A stretch of DNA of 61,266 nucleotides, taken from NCBI GenBank assembly GCA_945883145.1, contig CAMCXB010000006.1:1-61266 (forward strand), given 5' to 3'. The notes below the pieces were generated by a model, which was not told the DNA's origin, ran no database searches, and saw only the letters and a list, made by a program, of their open reading frames with translations. The translations under genes were made by a program, and so were the position numbers. This document shows positions 54,246-61,266 of this stretch, piece after piece. Source of the stretch: Bordetella parapertussis (GTDB lineage: Bacteria > Pseudomonadota > Gammaproteobacteria > Burkholderiales > Burkholderiaceae_D). Numbering within the stretch: position 1 is the stretch's first letter; every line of letters starts with the position of its first letter.

Positions 54246-55661
54246 TTATTTCTCCAGTATCCACGTATCTTTCGTGCCACCACCTTGTGAAGAATTCACT
54301 ACCAGTGATCCTTCTTTCAATGCGACACGAGTTAATCCACCTGGAACCATAGATACAGTTTTGCCAGATAAAACAAAAGGGCGTAGATCAATATGTCGTG
54401 GTGCTATGCCTGATTCCACATAAGTAGGGCAAGCAGATAAAGCGAGAGTGGGTTGTGAAATATAACCATCGGGCTTAGCAATTAAGCGCTGACGAAAATC
54501 TTCAATCTCTTGTTTGCTTGAAGCAGGACCAACTAACATGCCATAGCCACCTGCACCATGCACTTCTTTCACGACTAATTCAGATAAATGATCTAGGGTG
54601 TATTGCAGATCTTCTTTACGCCGACATTGGTAGGTAGGTACGTTATTTAGTATGGGATCTTCTGATAAATAGAAACGTATCATGTCTGGCACAAAGGGAT
54701 AGATAGATTTATCATCTGCCACGCCAGTACCAATTGCATTGGCTAAAGTCACACGACCAGCACGATAAACAGATAATAGTCCTGGCACACCCAAGGTGGA
54801 ATCAGATCGAAAAGCCAGTGGATCGATGTAATCATCATCCATGCGTCTATAGATAACATCAACGCGTTGTGGGCCACGAGTAGTACGCATGAATACGCTG
54901 TTATCGTTGACGAATAAATCTTGTCCTTCGACTAGCTCAACACCCATTTGCTGCGCAAGAAAGGCATGTTCAAAATAAGCTGAGTTATACATACCCGGTG
55001 TCATGACAACGACCACAGGATCATCCACACCGACTGGTGCGACGGAACGCAGCATATCGAGTAAGAGATCGGGATAGTGTGCAACAGGTGCGATTTTGTG
55101 ACGTGAGAATAAGTCAGGAAATAATCGCATCATCATTTTGCGATCTTCTAACATGTATGACACACCGGATGGAACGCGCAGATTATCTTCTAAAACATAA
55201 AACTCACCGGCGCCAGCACGCACGATATCAACACCTGCTATGTGCGCATAAATATCGGAGGTAACGGAGATGCCTTGCATTTCAGGTCGATACTGCGCAT
55301 TGTGAAAAATTTGTTCAGCGGGTATGACACCTGACTTCACAATATGTTGATCATGATAGATATCATGAATAAACATATTCAAAGCTTGTACGCGTTGTGT
55401 GAGACCTTTACGTAATTGCGTCCATTCTTTTGCAGGGATAATGCGCGGGATGATATCGAAGGGAATTAAACGTTCAGTACCTGCATTATTGCCATAGACA
55501 GCAAAGGTAATGCCGACACGACGAAACAGGAGATCAGCTTCCATGCGTTTACGGGCAACCGTATCAGCAGCTTGTTCTGCTAACCAGTGTTCAAACTCAC
55601 GATAGTGGTCCCTTACCTGACTGGCACCATCGGCATACATTTCATCAAAAAAGCCTGGCAT
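54246..55661 (-). CDS. Circularly permuted ATP-grasp protein
   Basis: A 471-residue protein of the circularly permuted ATP-grasp family, a putative peptide (amido)ligase. Segments: GNNAGTERLIPFDIIPRIIP, RAGAGEFYVLEDNLRVPSGV with the ATP-grasp acidic/Asn residues, EVHGAGGYGMLVGPASS as glycine-rich loop, and SGIAPRHIDLRPFVLSG. The N-terminal region FFDEMYADGASQVRDHYREF is also typical. It starts the cassette, which continues with alpha-E, transglutaminase and Anbu. Substrate and product are unknown. Confidence 0.94.
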   Translation of the reverse strand: MPGFFDEMYADGASQVRDHYREFEHWLAEQAADTVARKRMEADLLFRRVGITFAVYGNNAGTERLIPFDIIPRIIPAKEWTQLRKGLTQRVQALNMFIHDIYHDQHIVKSGVIPAEQIFHNAQYRPEMQGISVTSDIYAHIAGVDIVRAGAGEFYVLEDNLRVPSGVSYMLEDRKMMMRLFPDLFSRHKIAPVAHYPDLLLDMLRSVAPVGVDDPVVVVMTPGMYNSAYFEHAFLAQQMGVELVEGQDLFVNDNSVFMRTTRGPQRVDVIYRRMDDDYIDPLAFRSDSTLGVPGLLSVYRAGRVTLANAIGTGVADDKSIYPFVPDMIRFYLSEDPILNNVPTYQCRRKEDLQYTLDHLSELVVKEVHGAGGYGMLVGPASSKQEIEDFRQRLIAKPDGYISQPTLALSACPTYVESGIAPRHIDLRPFVLSGKTVSMVPGGLTRVALKEGSLVVNSSQGGGTKDTWILEK

Positions 55662-55733
55662 GAAGTCTTATCTCGCAAAAGTCATACTGAGTATGATCGA
55701 GTGCTATCAAGAAACATGCCAAGCTAGTGCGTA

Positions 55734-57770
55734 TTAGGCTTGTCTGATCTGATCCACTAAGCGGCTTATGTGTGGAGCGGGAGGCGGTGTGAGTAAGCTA
55801 ACAACAATCATGGCGATAAAGCCAGCAGGTACGCCAAAGACACCGGAAGAAACAGCAGCAATATGAAACCATTGTTGATTCAGTGAGCCGCCTAATGCGG
55901 GATTAGCGATCAACATATAGAAAACAGTTATGAAAAATCCTATCAGCATGCCTGCAATTGCGCCTTGTTGGTTCGCTCTTTTCCAAAAAACGCCCAATAC
56001 TAGTGCAGGAAATAGAGTGGAGGCAGCCAGTGAAAAGGCAGCACTCACCATTGTGAGGATATCGCCTGAACGAAATGAAGCGGTATAGGCAGCTAATAAG
56101 GCAACCACGAGTAGTAATAACTTAGAAATCGTCACGCGTTTTTGACTCGACGCACCGGGAGCGACCATTTTGAAATACGTGTCATGCGTGAGCGCACTAG
56201 AGATGGTCAACAACAAACCATCTGCGGTCGATAGTGCTGCGGCAAGCGCACCTGCTGCGATGAGTGCAGAGATGACATAAGGTAGACCTGCGATCTCGGG
56301 TGTGGCGAGAACCACCATATCGCCATCCATAATGATTTCAGCTAATTGAACAATGCCATCTTTATTGATATCGACAATGCTAATCATAGGTTTGAGTTTG
56401 TCGATATGTGACCAGTAATTCACCCAAGCTGGTAGATGCGATATATCAGCGCCCACCAAGCTAGTATAAATATCGAGTTTCACTAATACCGCTAATGCAG
56501 GCAATGCGGTGTAGAGCAACATAATAAAAAATAAAGCCCAAAATACCGAGAAGCGTGATTCTGAAACAGTCGGTGTGGTGTAAGAGCGAACTAGTACATG
56601 TGGCAGCGCTGCTGTGCCCAACATAAGACAAAACACTAAGGCAAGAAAGTTATTGCGTTTAATGTCGGAGCTCTCTTTATCTTTGCCAGGGAAGGGTTCG
56701 GTATGTGGTGTCAGTGGCTGAGCGCGTATAAAAAGTAAATCTGCTTCTGCTTGCCAGATACGCTGTGCTTCATTGGGGCTTTTGGGATAATCAGATAAAG
56801 CGCGATTGGCTGCTTTAATCTCAATGAGAGAAGCATTGCCAGTTTGTAGTTCTTGTAATTTACGGCGTGCTTCTGATCTACCTTCATCCCAAGAGCGAGG
56901 TAAGTTTTTTATTTGTTGTTCAAGCTTGACTGCGCGTTCACGCAACAAATCTTTAACTTCTTGTTCTTTACTATCACCGCTTAATTGTTTTTCTTTTTCA
57001 ATCAGACCAGTCATCGCTGATCCATAAGCGATTTGTGGAATAGGTATACCTGTTTGTTTGACGGATAGCCATGTAACAGGAATCATGAAAGCAACAATGA
57101 TGATGATGTACTGTGCTATCTGCGTCCATGTGATGGCTCGCATACCACCTAAAAAAGAGCAGACTAAGATGCTGGCTAATCCAAGAAAAATACCAACTGA
57201 AAAATCAATGCCAGTAAAACGCGATGTGATCAGTCCTACGCCATAAATTTGCGCAACTACATAGGTAAAGGAAATAATGAGAGTAGCTATGACTGCCAAG
57301 CTACGCACTACATTGCCGTTATAACGTCCTGGATAACGAGCAGCTAAAAAATCTGGAATCGTATATTGACCAAACTGTCGTAGATAAGGTGCGATTAAAA
57401 AAGCAATCAGACAGTAACCACCGGTCCAACCCATGATGTAAGCTAAGCCATCAAAACCTTGCAAATAAAGTGCACCTGCAAGTCCAATAAAACTCGCAGT
57501 AGAAATCCAGTCAGCTGCAGTTGCCATGCCATTAAACATAGCCGGTACACGTCGGCCAGCTACATAATATTCAGAGATATCAGCAGTGCGACTAAAAAAC
57601 CCTATTACTGCATACACCACAATGGAGGTGAATAAAAATAGATAGCCTAACCAAAATCGAGGTACACCTTCATATTCAAGTAAGGATAGCGACAGAATTA
57701 ATAAGCCAAAACCTAAAGTGTATAAACCAAAGTAGCGCCCTAATAACTTTGCGAAATGCTGTGACTTCAT
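55734..57770 (-). CDS. Sodium:solute symporter (SSS family, ActP-related)
   Basis: A 678-residue, about 13-helix transporter related to acetate/monocarboxylate symporters such as ActP. Family sequences include SEYYVAGRRVPAMFNGMATA, DWISTASFIGLAGALYLQGF, DFLAARYPGRYNGNVVRSLA and GALAAALSTADGLLLTISSA. A soluble helical insert (about 255-345) and an EF-hand-like loop, DINKDGIVQLAE (about 462-473), are notable. It ends an operon with DUF4212, kinase and regulator genes that overlap by 4 nt. Substrate is unproven; acetate or another short organic acid is plausible. Confidence 0.9.
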   Translation of the reverse strand: MKSQHFAKLLGRYFGLYTLGFGLLILSLSLLEYEGVPRFWLGYLFLFTSIVVYAVIGFFSRTADISEYYVAGRRVPAMFNGMATAADWISTASFIGLAGALYLQGFDGLAYIMGWTGGYCLIAFLIAPYLRQFGQYTIPDFLAARYPGRYNGNVVRSLAVIATLIISFTYVVAQIYGVGLITSRFTGIDFSVGIFLGLASILVCSFLGGMRAITWTQIAQYIIIIVAFMIPVTWLSVKQTGIPIPQIAYGSAMTGLIEKEKQLSGDSKEQEVKDLLRERAVKLEQQIKNLPRSWDEGRSEARRKLQELQTGNASLIEIKAANRALSDYPKSPNEAQRIWQAEADLLFIRAQPLTPHTEPFPGKDKESSDIKRNNFLALVFCLMLGTAALPHVLVRSYTTPTVSESRFSVFWALFFIMLLYTALPALAVLVKLDIYTSLVGADISHLPAWVNYWSHIDKLKPMISIVDINKDGIVQLAEIIMDGDMVVLATPEIAGLPYVISALIAAGALAAALSTADGLLLTISSALTHDTYFKMVAPGASSQKRVTISKLLLLVVALLAAYTASFRSGDILTMVSAAFSLAASTLFPALVLGVFWKRANQQGAIAGMLIGFFITVFYMLIANPALGGSLNQQWFHIAAVSSGVFGVPAGFIAMIVVSLLTPPPAPHISRLVDQIRQA

Positions 57771-58030
57771 GCTGAGCTTGATGCGCTTGCATCGATTTTT
57801 TTAGTAACGATGGCGTAGATAGCAATCAGCAATAGATAAATCAGTATCGAGCCTTGCGCAGCCATGTAAAAAGAAACAGGCCAACCGAATAAGCTTAGCC
57901 CTGAAAGTTCGCGTGCAAAGAAAATAATACTAAAACTCACAGCAAACCAAATAGCCAACAAAATATAGGTCAAGCTGCGTAATTTTTTCCAGTGCGTTTT
58001 TTCTTGCGGTGTTGATGCTGGTGTCATCAT
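57767..58030 (-). CDS. DUF4212 small membrane subunit of the symporter
   Basis: An 87-residue protein with two membrane helices of the DUF4212 family, small partners of SSS transporters. The N-terminus (HWKKLRSLTYILLAIWFAVS) is followed by the family segment ARELSGLSLFGWPVSFYMAA and QGSILIYLLLIAIYA. It overlaps the symporter by 4 nt. By analogy it probably stabilises or assists the transporter. Confidence 0.92.
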   Translation of the reverse strand: MMTPASTPQEKTHWKKLRSLTYILLAIWFAVSFSIIFFARELSGLSLFGWPVSFYMAAQGSILIYLLLIAIYAIVTKKIDASASSSA

Positions 58031-59595
58031 GCTTTGTGTATGTTATCTAAGTGACTTACTTGGACTAACGGTAAGCTGATACGAAATAAACAACCGGGCA
58101 TGCTAGGGTCATGGCTACGTGGATTACTAAAAATATCAACACTAGCATTATGATGTTGTGCAATTTCACGCACGATAGATAAACCTAATCCACTACCTTC
58201 TGTATTCGAGCCGAGTATGCGGTAAAAACGTTCCAATACATGCGTGCGTTCATTTGCAGGTATGCCTGGGCCGTTATCATCCACTTCAAAAAAAGCCAGT
58301 TCGCGTTCTATATCTGCTGCCACTCTGACGGTCACTCTGCCTTCTTGTGGTGTATATCGCAGTGCATTATCAATTAAATTATTCATTAACTCACGCAACA
58401 TAGTGGCATTGCCACCTATATTGACGGCATGTGATGCATCTTCAAAGCCAAGATCAATCTTACGTGTGAATGCGGTTTGTACCCAGTCTTGTACGACACC
58501 GCGTACTAATTCATTGAGTTCGATTAAATCGAAAGCGATCGCTTGTGATGATTGATTTTCTGCGCGTGCTAACGCTAATAATTGATTCACTAGTCGGGTT
58601 GCGGACTCTGAACTTTTTGAGAGTTGTTCTAGTGAGCGTTGAATTTCATTGCGATCTGATTGACGCATAGCTAATTCAGATTGCATACGCATACCTGCTA
58701 AGGGCGTTTTCATTTGATGGGCGGCATCAGCAATAAAACGTTTTTGCATTTGTATACTTTGCGATACCTGCCTGAGCATCTCATTTAAGGAACGTACTAA
58801 AGGAGAAATTTCTTCTGGTACGCCATGTGGATCAATCGGTGATAAATCATCGGATCTACGCGAACGTATATGTTCTTGTAATGTAGCTAAAGGCGATAAG
58901 CCACGGGTGAGTGCAAACCATAGCAGTGTTAAGGCAATCGGCAAAATAATAAATTCAGGCAGGATCACGCCTTTAATAATTTGATTCGCAAGTAGCTGAC
59001 GTTTATCTAGTGTTTCTGCAACTTGAACCAAGGCATAACGTGGTGCTGCTTGTGGATTGTCTTGTGGTCGCTTTTGTAAATTCACATAGGTATAAGCAAT
59101 CCGTACATCAGCATTGCGCATACGTTCATCACGTAAGAGTACCGACCAAGGAACCGGTTGGTCTTCATCATTGGGTAGAGGAAGATCGCTATCGCCTGTT
59201 AATAATTCGCGATCAGGGCCACTGACTTGTAGATACACATTGTCGATATCATCAGCACGAAGAATGTCGCGTGCTGAATATGGAATCTGTGCACTTAACT
59301 TGCCATCATATTCTTTGACTTGTTGGGCTAATACCGTGACGCGATCTTCCAGTGCGCGATCAAATGGTTCATTCGCAATCGATGTCGCAATCAGATAAGT
59401 TATGCCGATACTGACTGGCCACAGTAAGAGCAAGGGCATTAACATCCAATCCAGAATTTCTCCGAACAAGGAGCCTTGCATACGTTCTTGTTCTGAATGG
59501 GGTGGACTGTCTATGGAATCTGACTGCGCTGCTTGCGTTGTATCCTGAGTTGCTACTTTAGTTATCTTCTTACTCAGATGAATATCGCGTTTCAT
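58027..59595 (-). CDS. Sensor histidine kinase (TctE/QseC-like)
   Basis: A 522-residue membrane kinase. A short cytoplasmic N-terminus precedes TM1 (about 50-70). A periplasmic sensor domain (about 70-205), TM2 and a HAMP-like region (LQEHIRSRRSDDLSPIDPHG) follow. HisKA has the phospho-acceptor in ADAAHQMKTPLAGMRMQSEL. The ATPase domain shows MNNLIDNALRYTPQEG, DDNGPGIP and GSGLGLSIV. It overlaps its response regulator and DUF4212 genes by 4 nt. Stimulus is unknown; likely the symporter substrate. Confidence 0.94.
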   Translation of the reverse strand: MKRDIHLSKKITKVATQDTTQAAQSDSIDSPPHSEQERMQGSLFGEILDWMLMPLLLLWPVSIGITYLIATSIANEPFDRALEDRVTVLAQQVKEYDGKLSAQIPYSARDILRADDIDNVYLQVSGPDRELLTGDSDLPLPNDEDQPVPWSVLLRDERMRNADVRIAYTYVNLQKRPQDNPQAAPRYALVQVAETLDKRQLLANQIIKGVILPEFIILPIALTLLWFALTRGLSPLATLQEHIRSRRSDDLSPIDPHGVPEEISPLVRSLNEMLRQVSQSIQMQKRFIADAAHQMKTPLAGMRMQSELAMRQSDRNEIQRSLEQLSKSSESATRLVNQLLALARAENQSSQAIAFDLIELNELVRGVVQDWVQTAFTRKIDLGFEDASHAVNIGGNATMLRELMNNLIDNALRYTPQEGRVTVRVAADIERELAFFEVDDNGPGIPANERTHVLERFYRILGSNTEGSGLGLSIVREIAQHHNASVDIFSNPRSHDPSMPGCLFRISLPLVQVSHLDNIHKA

Positions 59596-60293
59596 GTCAC
59601 GCCTTGATTCGGGCTCACATAGCTGGGTGCGATTTTCTCTAAGCAGTATCCCAAGCCGCGCACAGTGGCAATACGTACACCGTCGGTTTCAATTTTTTTT
59701 CTAAGACGATGCACATAAACTTCAATCGCATTATTACTAACTTCCTCACCCCATTCACAGAGATGATCGACTAACTGGTCTTTTGAAACTAAGCGACCAC
59801 TACGTTGTAGTAAAACTTCCAGTAATCCTAATTCACGTGCAGACAAGTCCAGCATGTGTTCATGTAAATACGCGATACGACCCACTTGATCAAAACTCAA
59901 TGGGCCATGTTTAATAATGGTCGGTCCGCCGCCAGCACCACGCCGAGTCAGAGCGCGTACCCGTGCTTCGAGTTCGGATAAAGCAAAGGGCTTTGCCATA
60001 TAGTCGTCTGCACCTAAATCCAATGCTTTGACCCGTTGTTCGACTGAGTCGCCTGCGGTTAAGATCAACACGGGAATACGCGAATTGCGCGAGCGCAGTC
60101 TGCGTAAAACATCCAGACCTGACATCTTAGGCAGATCTAAATCGAGAATGAGTAAATCAAAATCTTGTGCGGAGAGTGCGTTATCAGCTTCTTGTCCGTT
60201 GCTAACGCAATCCGTGACATAGCCCGATTGTCGCAGTGAGCGAGTCAGGCCGTCAGCCAAAACACTGTCATCCTCGGCAAGTAAGATACGCAT
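59592..60293 (-). CDS. OmpR-family response regulator
   Basis: A 233-residue regulator. The receiver has MRILLAEDDSVLADGLTRSL, phosphorylated Asp in LLILDLDLPKMSGLDVL and the Lys in MAKPFALSELEARV. The C-terminal winged helix shows LDLSARELGLLEVLLQRSGR and NAIEVYVHRLRKKIE. It is the first gene of the operon with the kinase and symporter. It probably controls this operon. Confidence 0.95.
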   Translation of the reverse strand: MRILLAEDDSVLADGLTRSLRQSGYVTDCVSNGQEADNALSAQDFDLLILDLDLPKMSGLDVLRRLRSRNSRIPVLILTAGDSVEQRVKALDLGADDYMAKPFALSELEARVRALTRRGAGGGPTIIKHGPLSFDQVGRIAYLHEHMLDLSARELGLLEVLLQRSGRLVSKDQLVDHLCEWGEEVSNNAIEVYVHRLRKKIETDGVRIATVRGLGYCLEKIAPSYVSPNQGVT

Positions 60294-60636
60294 AAGCTAG
60301 AAAGGTTAGCAGTTTAATAAAATATGGAGATGCAAATTGCTAGGTTCTTTAAATCAAAAATCAATGCTTGTCTAAATAAAAACATCTAGCGGATACCGCT
60401 TTAAAAAACTAAAAAATCCCCGTAAAAGCAAGGCAAAGCTTAGTCTATTGGGTTTTCATAGTGCCGGCAAGAAATTAGAAAAACCACCTGCCTACCCGGC
60501 CATCCCCCTAATTTTTTGCATAGCGAGTGAAATACAGCTTGCACCGTTCACTGTTTTTTTATACAGTACTGTATAAATTGAAAAAACGGATGTAAACCAA
60601 CCCGATTAATCCAATTTTTCCTTAGAGAGAATAATT
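60294..60636. other. Divergent gap between the response regulator and recA
   Basis: 343 nt without a credible gene. AGCGG/CCGCT with an ATA loop (60388-60400) is a weak hairpin. The recA control region lies near 60539-60636: TTGCAC (60539) with TACAGT (60562) at 17 nt is a candidate promoter overlapping the SOS box. The promoter of the response-regulator operon should lie near its left end, but none was clear. Confidence 0.4.
60551..60566 (+). promoter_or_regulatory. LexA (SOS) box of recA
   Basis: CTGTTTTTTTATACAG matches the CTGT-N8-ACAG core of the SOS box and lies 70 nt before recA. A second, overlapping CTGT follows at 60569. LexA bound here would cover the candidate -10 element. Confidence 0.85.
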
Positions 60637-61266
60637 ATGGACGATAAAAAAGCCGCAGCAAACTCAGAAAAAGGTAAGGCATTATCAGCCGCCTTAGCGC
60701 AAATCGAAAAACAATTTGGTAAAGGTTCGGTAATGCGTCTGGCCGATGGTGCCGTCGCAGAAGAAGTGCAAACCGTATCTACCGGTTCTTTGGGCTTAGA
60801 CGTGGCTCTGGGAGTAGGCGGCTTGCCGCGTGGTCGAGTGATAGAAATCTATGGACCAGAATCTTCAGGTAAAACCACCATGACCTTGCAAGTCATCGCT
60901 GAAATGCAAAAACTGGGTGGAACATGCGCATTTATTGATGCGGAACATGCTTTGGACACCACCTATGCGCAAAAGCTAGGCGTGAATTTACAAGAATTAT
61001 TAATCTCTCAGCCTGATACGGGTGAGCAGGCGTTGGAAATCACAGATGCTTTAGTACGTTCTAGTGCTGTTGACTTAATCGTGATTGACTCAGTCGCTGC
61101 TTTAACACCGCGCGCAGAAATCGAAGGCGATATGGGTGATTCTTTACCTGGCCTACAAGCACGATTAATGTCACAAGCACTGCGTAAACTCACTGGTTCT
61201 ATCAATCGTACCAACACCATGGTTATTTTCATTAATCAGATTCGTATGAAAATTGGTGTCATGTTC
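60637..61266 (+). CDS. recA: Recombinase RecA, N-terminal part (cut by the window)
   Basis: The first 210 codons of RecA, open to the window edge. The protein drives homologous strand exchange and LexA self-cleavage. Seen: KGKALSAALAQIEKQFGKGS, Walker A EIYGPESSGKTTMTLQV, AFIDAEHALDTTYAQKLG, the Walker B region LIVIDSVAALTPRAEIEGDM and the loop region MSQALRKLTGSINRTN. AGAGAGA precedes ATG 60637. Not in a longer operon within the window. Confidence 0.99.
   Translation, partial: MDDKKAAANSEKGKALSAALAQIEKQFGKGSVMRLADGAVAEEVQTVSTGSLGLDVALGVGGLPRGRVIEIYGPESSGKTTMTLQVIAEMQKLGGTCAFIDAEHALDTTYAQKLGVNLQELLISQPDTGEQALEITDALVRSSAVDLIVIDSVAALTPRAEIEGDMGDSLPGLQARLMSQALRKLTGSINRTNTMVIFINQIRMKIGVMF

Noticed and set aside
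1..61266. tRNA, rRNA or CRISPR arrays
   Set aside because: No cloverleaf, rRNA signature or regularly spaced repeats were recognised in any intergenic gap.

Overview
The window looks like chromosomal DNA of an AT-leaning betaproteobacterium, most likely of the order Burkholderiales. The evidence is gene order plus protein resemblance: purM divergent from perM-hda-HAD-pcnB-folK-dNK-panB, leuS-lptE-holA-proA, hrcA/HAD facing nadK-recN, hemH followed by grpE-dnaK-dnaJ, bamE-dapB beside fur, and recA beside a two-component system. I cannot name the family. A type III secretion (T3SS) chaperone-like gene, an effector-like broken gene and a diffusible-signal-factor (DSF) module suggest a host-associated life. 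No tRNA, rRNA, CRISPR array or intact mobile element was seen.

Layout. 1-1711: a TetR repressor and a periplasmic adaptor of an RND-type pump, with a palindromic operator. 1712-4089: an AT-rich accessory island with one 626-codon reading frame broken by a single TAA stop, preceded by a hairpin that buries its ribosome binding site. 4090-8574: MacA/MacB exporter, a YkgJ-type Cys-cluster protein and UppP. 8602-12629: trmB and a complete pqqABCDE set, including the 24-codon pqqA precursor gene, with a terminator-like hairpin between pqqA and pqqB. 12759-16801: a four-gene run (two MFS exporters, a prolyl iminopeptidase-like hydrolase, a small secreted protein). 17020-17805: T3SS chaperone-like protein and a Ser/Thr/Gln-rich partner. 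17817-25744: housekeeping genes (RNA methyltransferase, DsbA-fold isomerase, HemJ-like protein, proA, holA, lptE, leuS). 25941-29650: exbD, exbB, tonB, dapB, bamE, and divergent fur. 29667-39314: heat-shock and repair block (hrcA, HAD phosphatase, nadK, recN, hemH, grpE, dnaK, dnaJ) with a sigma-32-type promoter before grpE.

39559-43290: convergent rpfC-like hybrid sensor kinase and rpfF-like DSF synthase, a complete signal-making and signal-sensing pair. 43817-51496: carbonic anhydrase, panB, dNK, folK, pcnB, HAD, hda, perM, purM. 51563-55661: a four-gene cassette of circularly permuted ATP-grasp enzyme, alpha-E protein, transglutaminase-like protein and an Anbu proteasome-like protease. 55734-60293: response regulator, sensor kinase, DUF4212 protein and sodium/solute symporter, each overlapping the next by 4 nt. 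60637-end: recA (3' end cut by the window) behind a LexA-type SOS box.

The most unusual material is the broken island gene at 1993-3870 with its translation-blocking hairpin, the orphan T3SS chaperone pair, the RpfC-like kinase with an extra degenerate receiver, and the Anbu/ATP-grasp cassette. All functional calls rest on reading motifs and gene order by eye. No database search or GC calculation was run.
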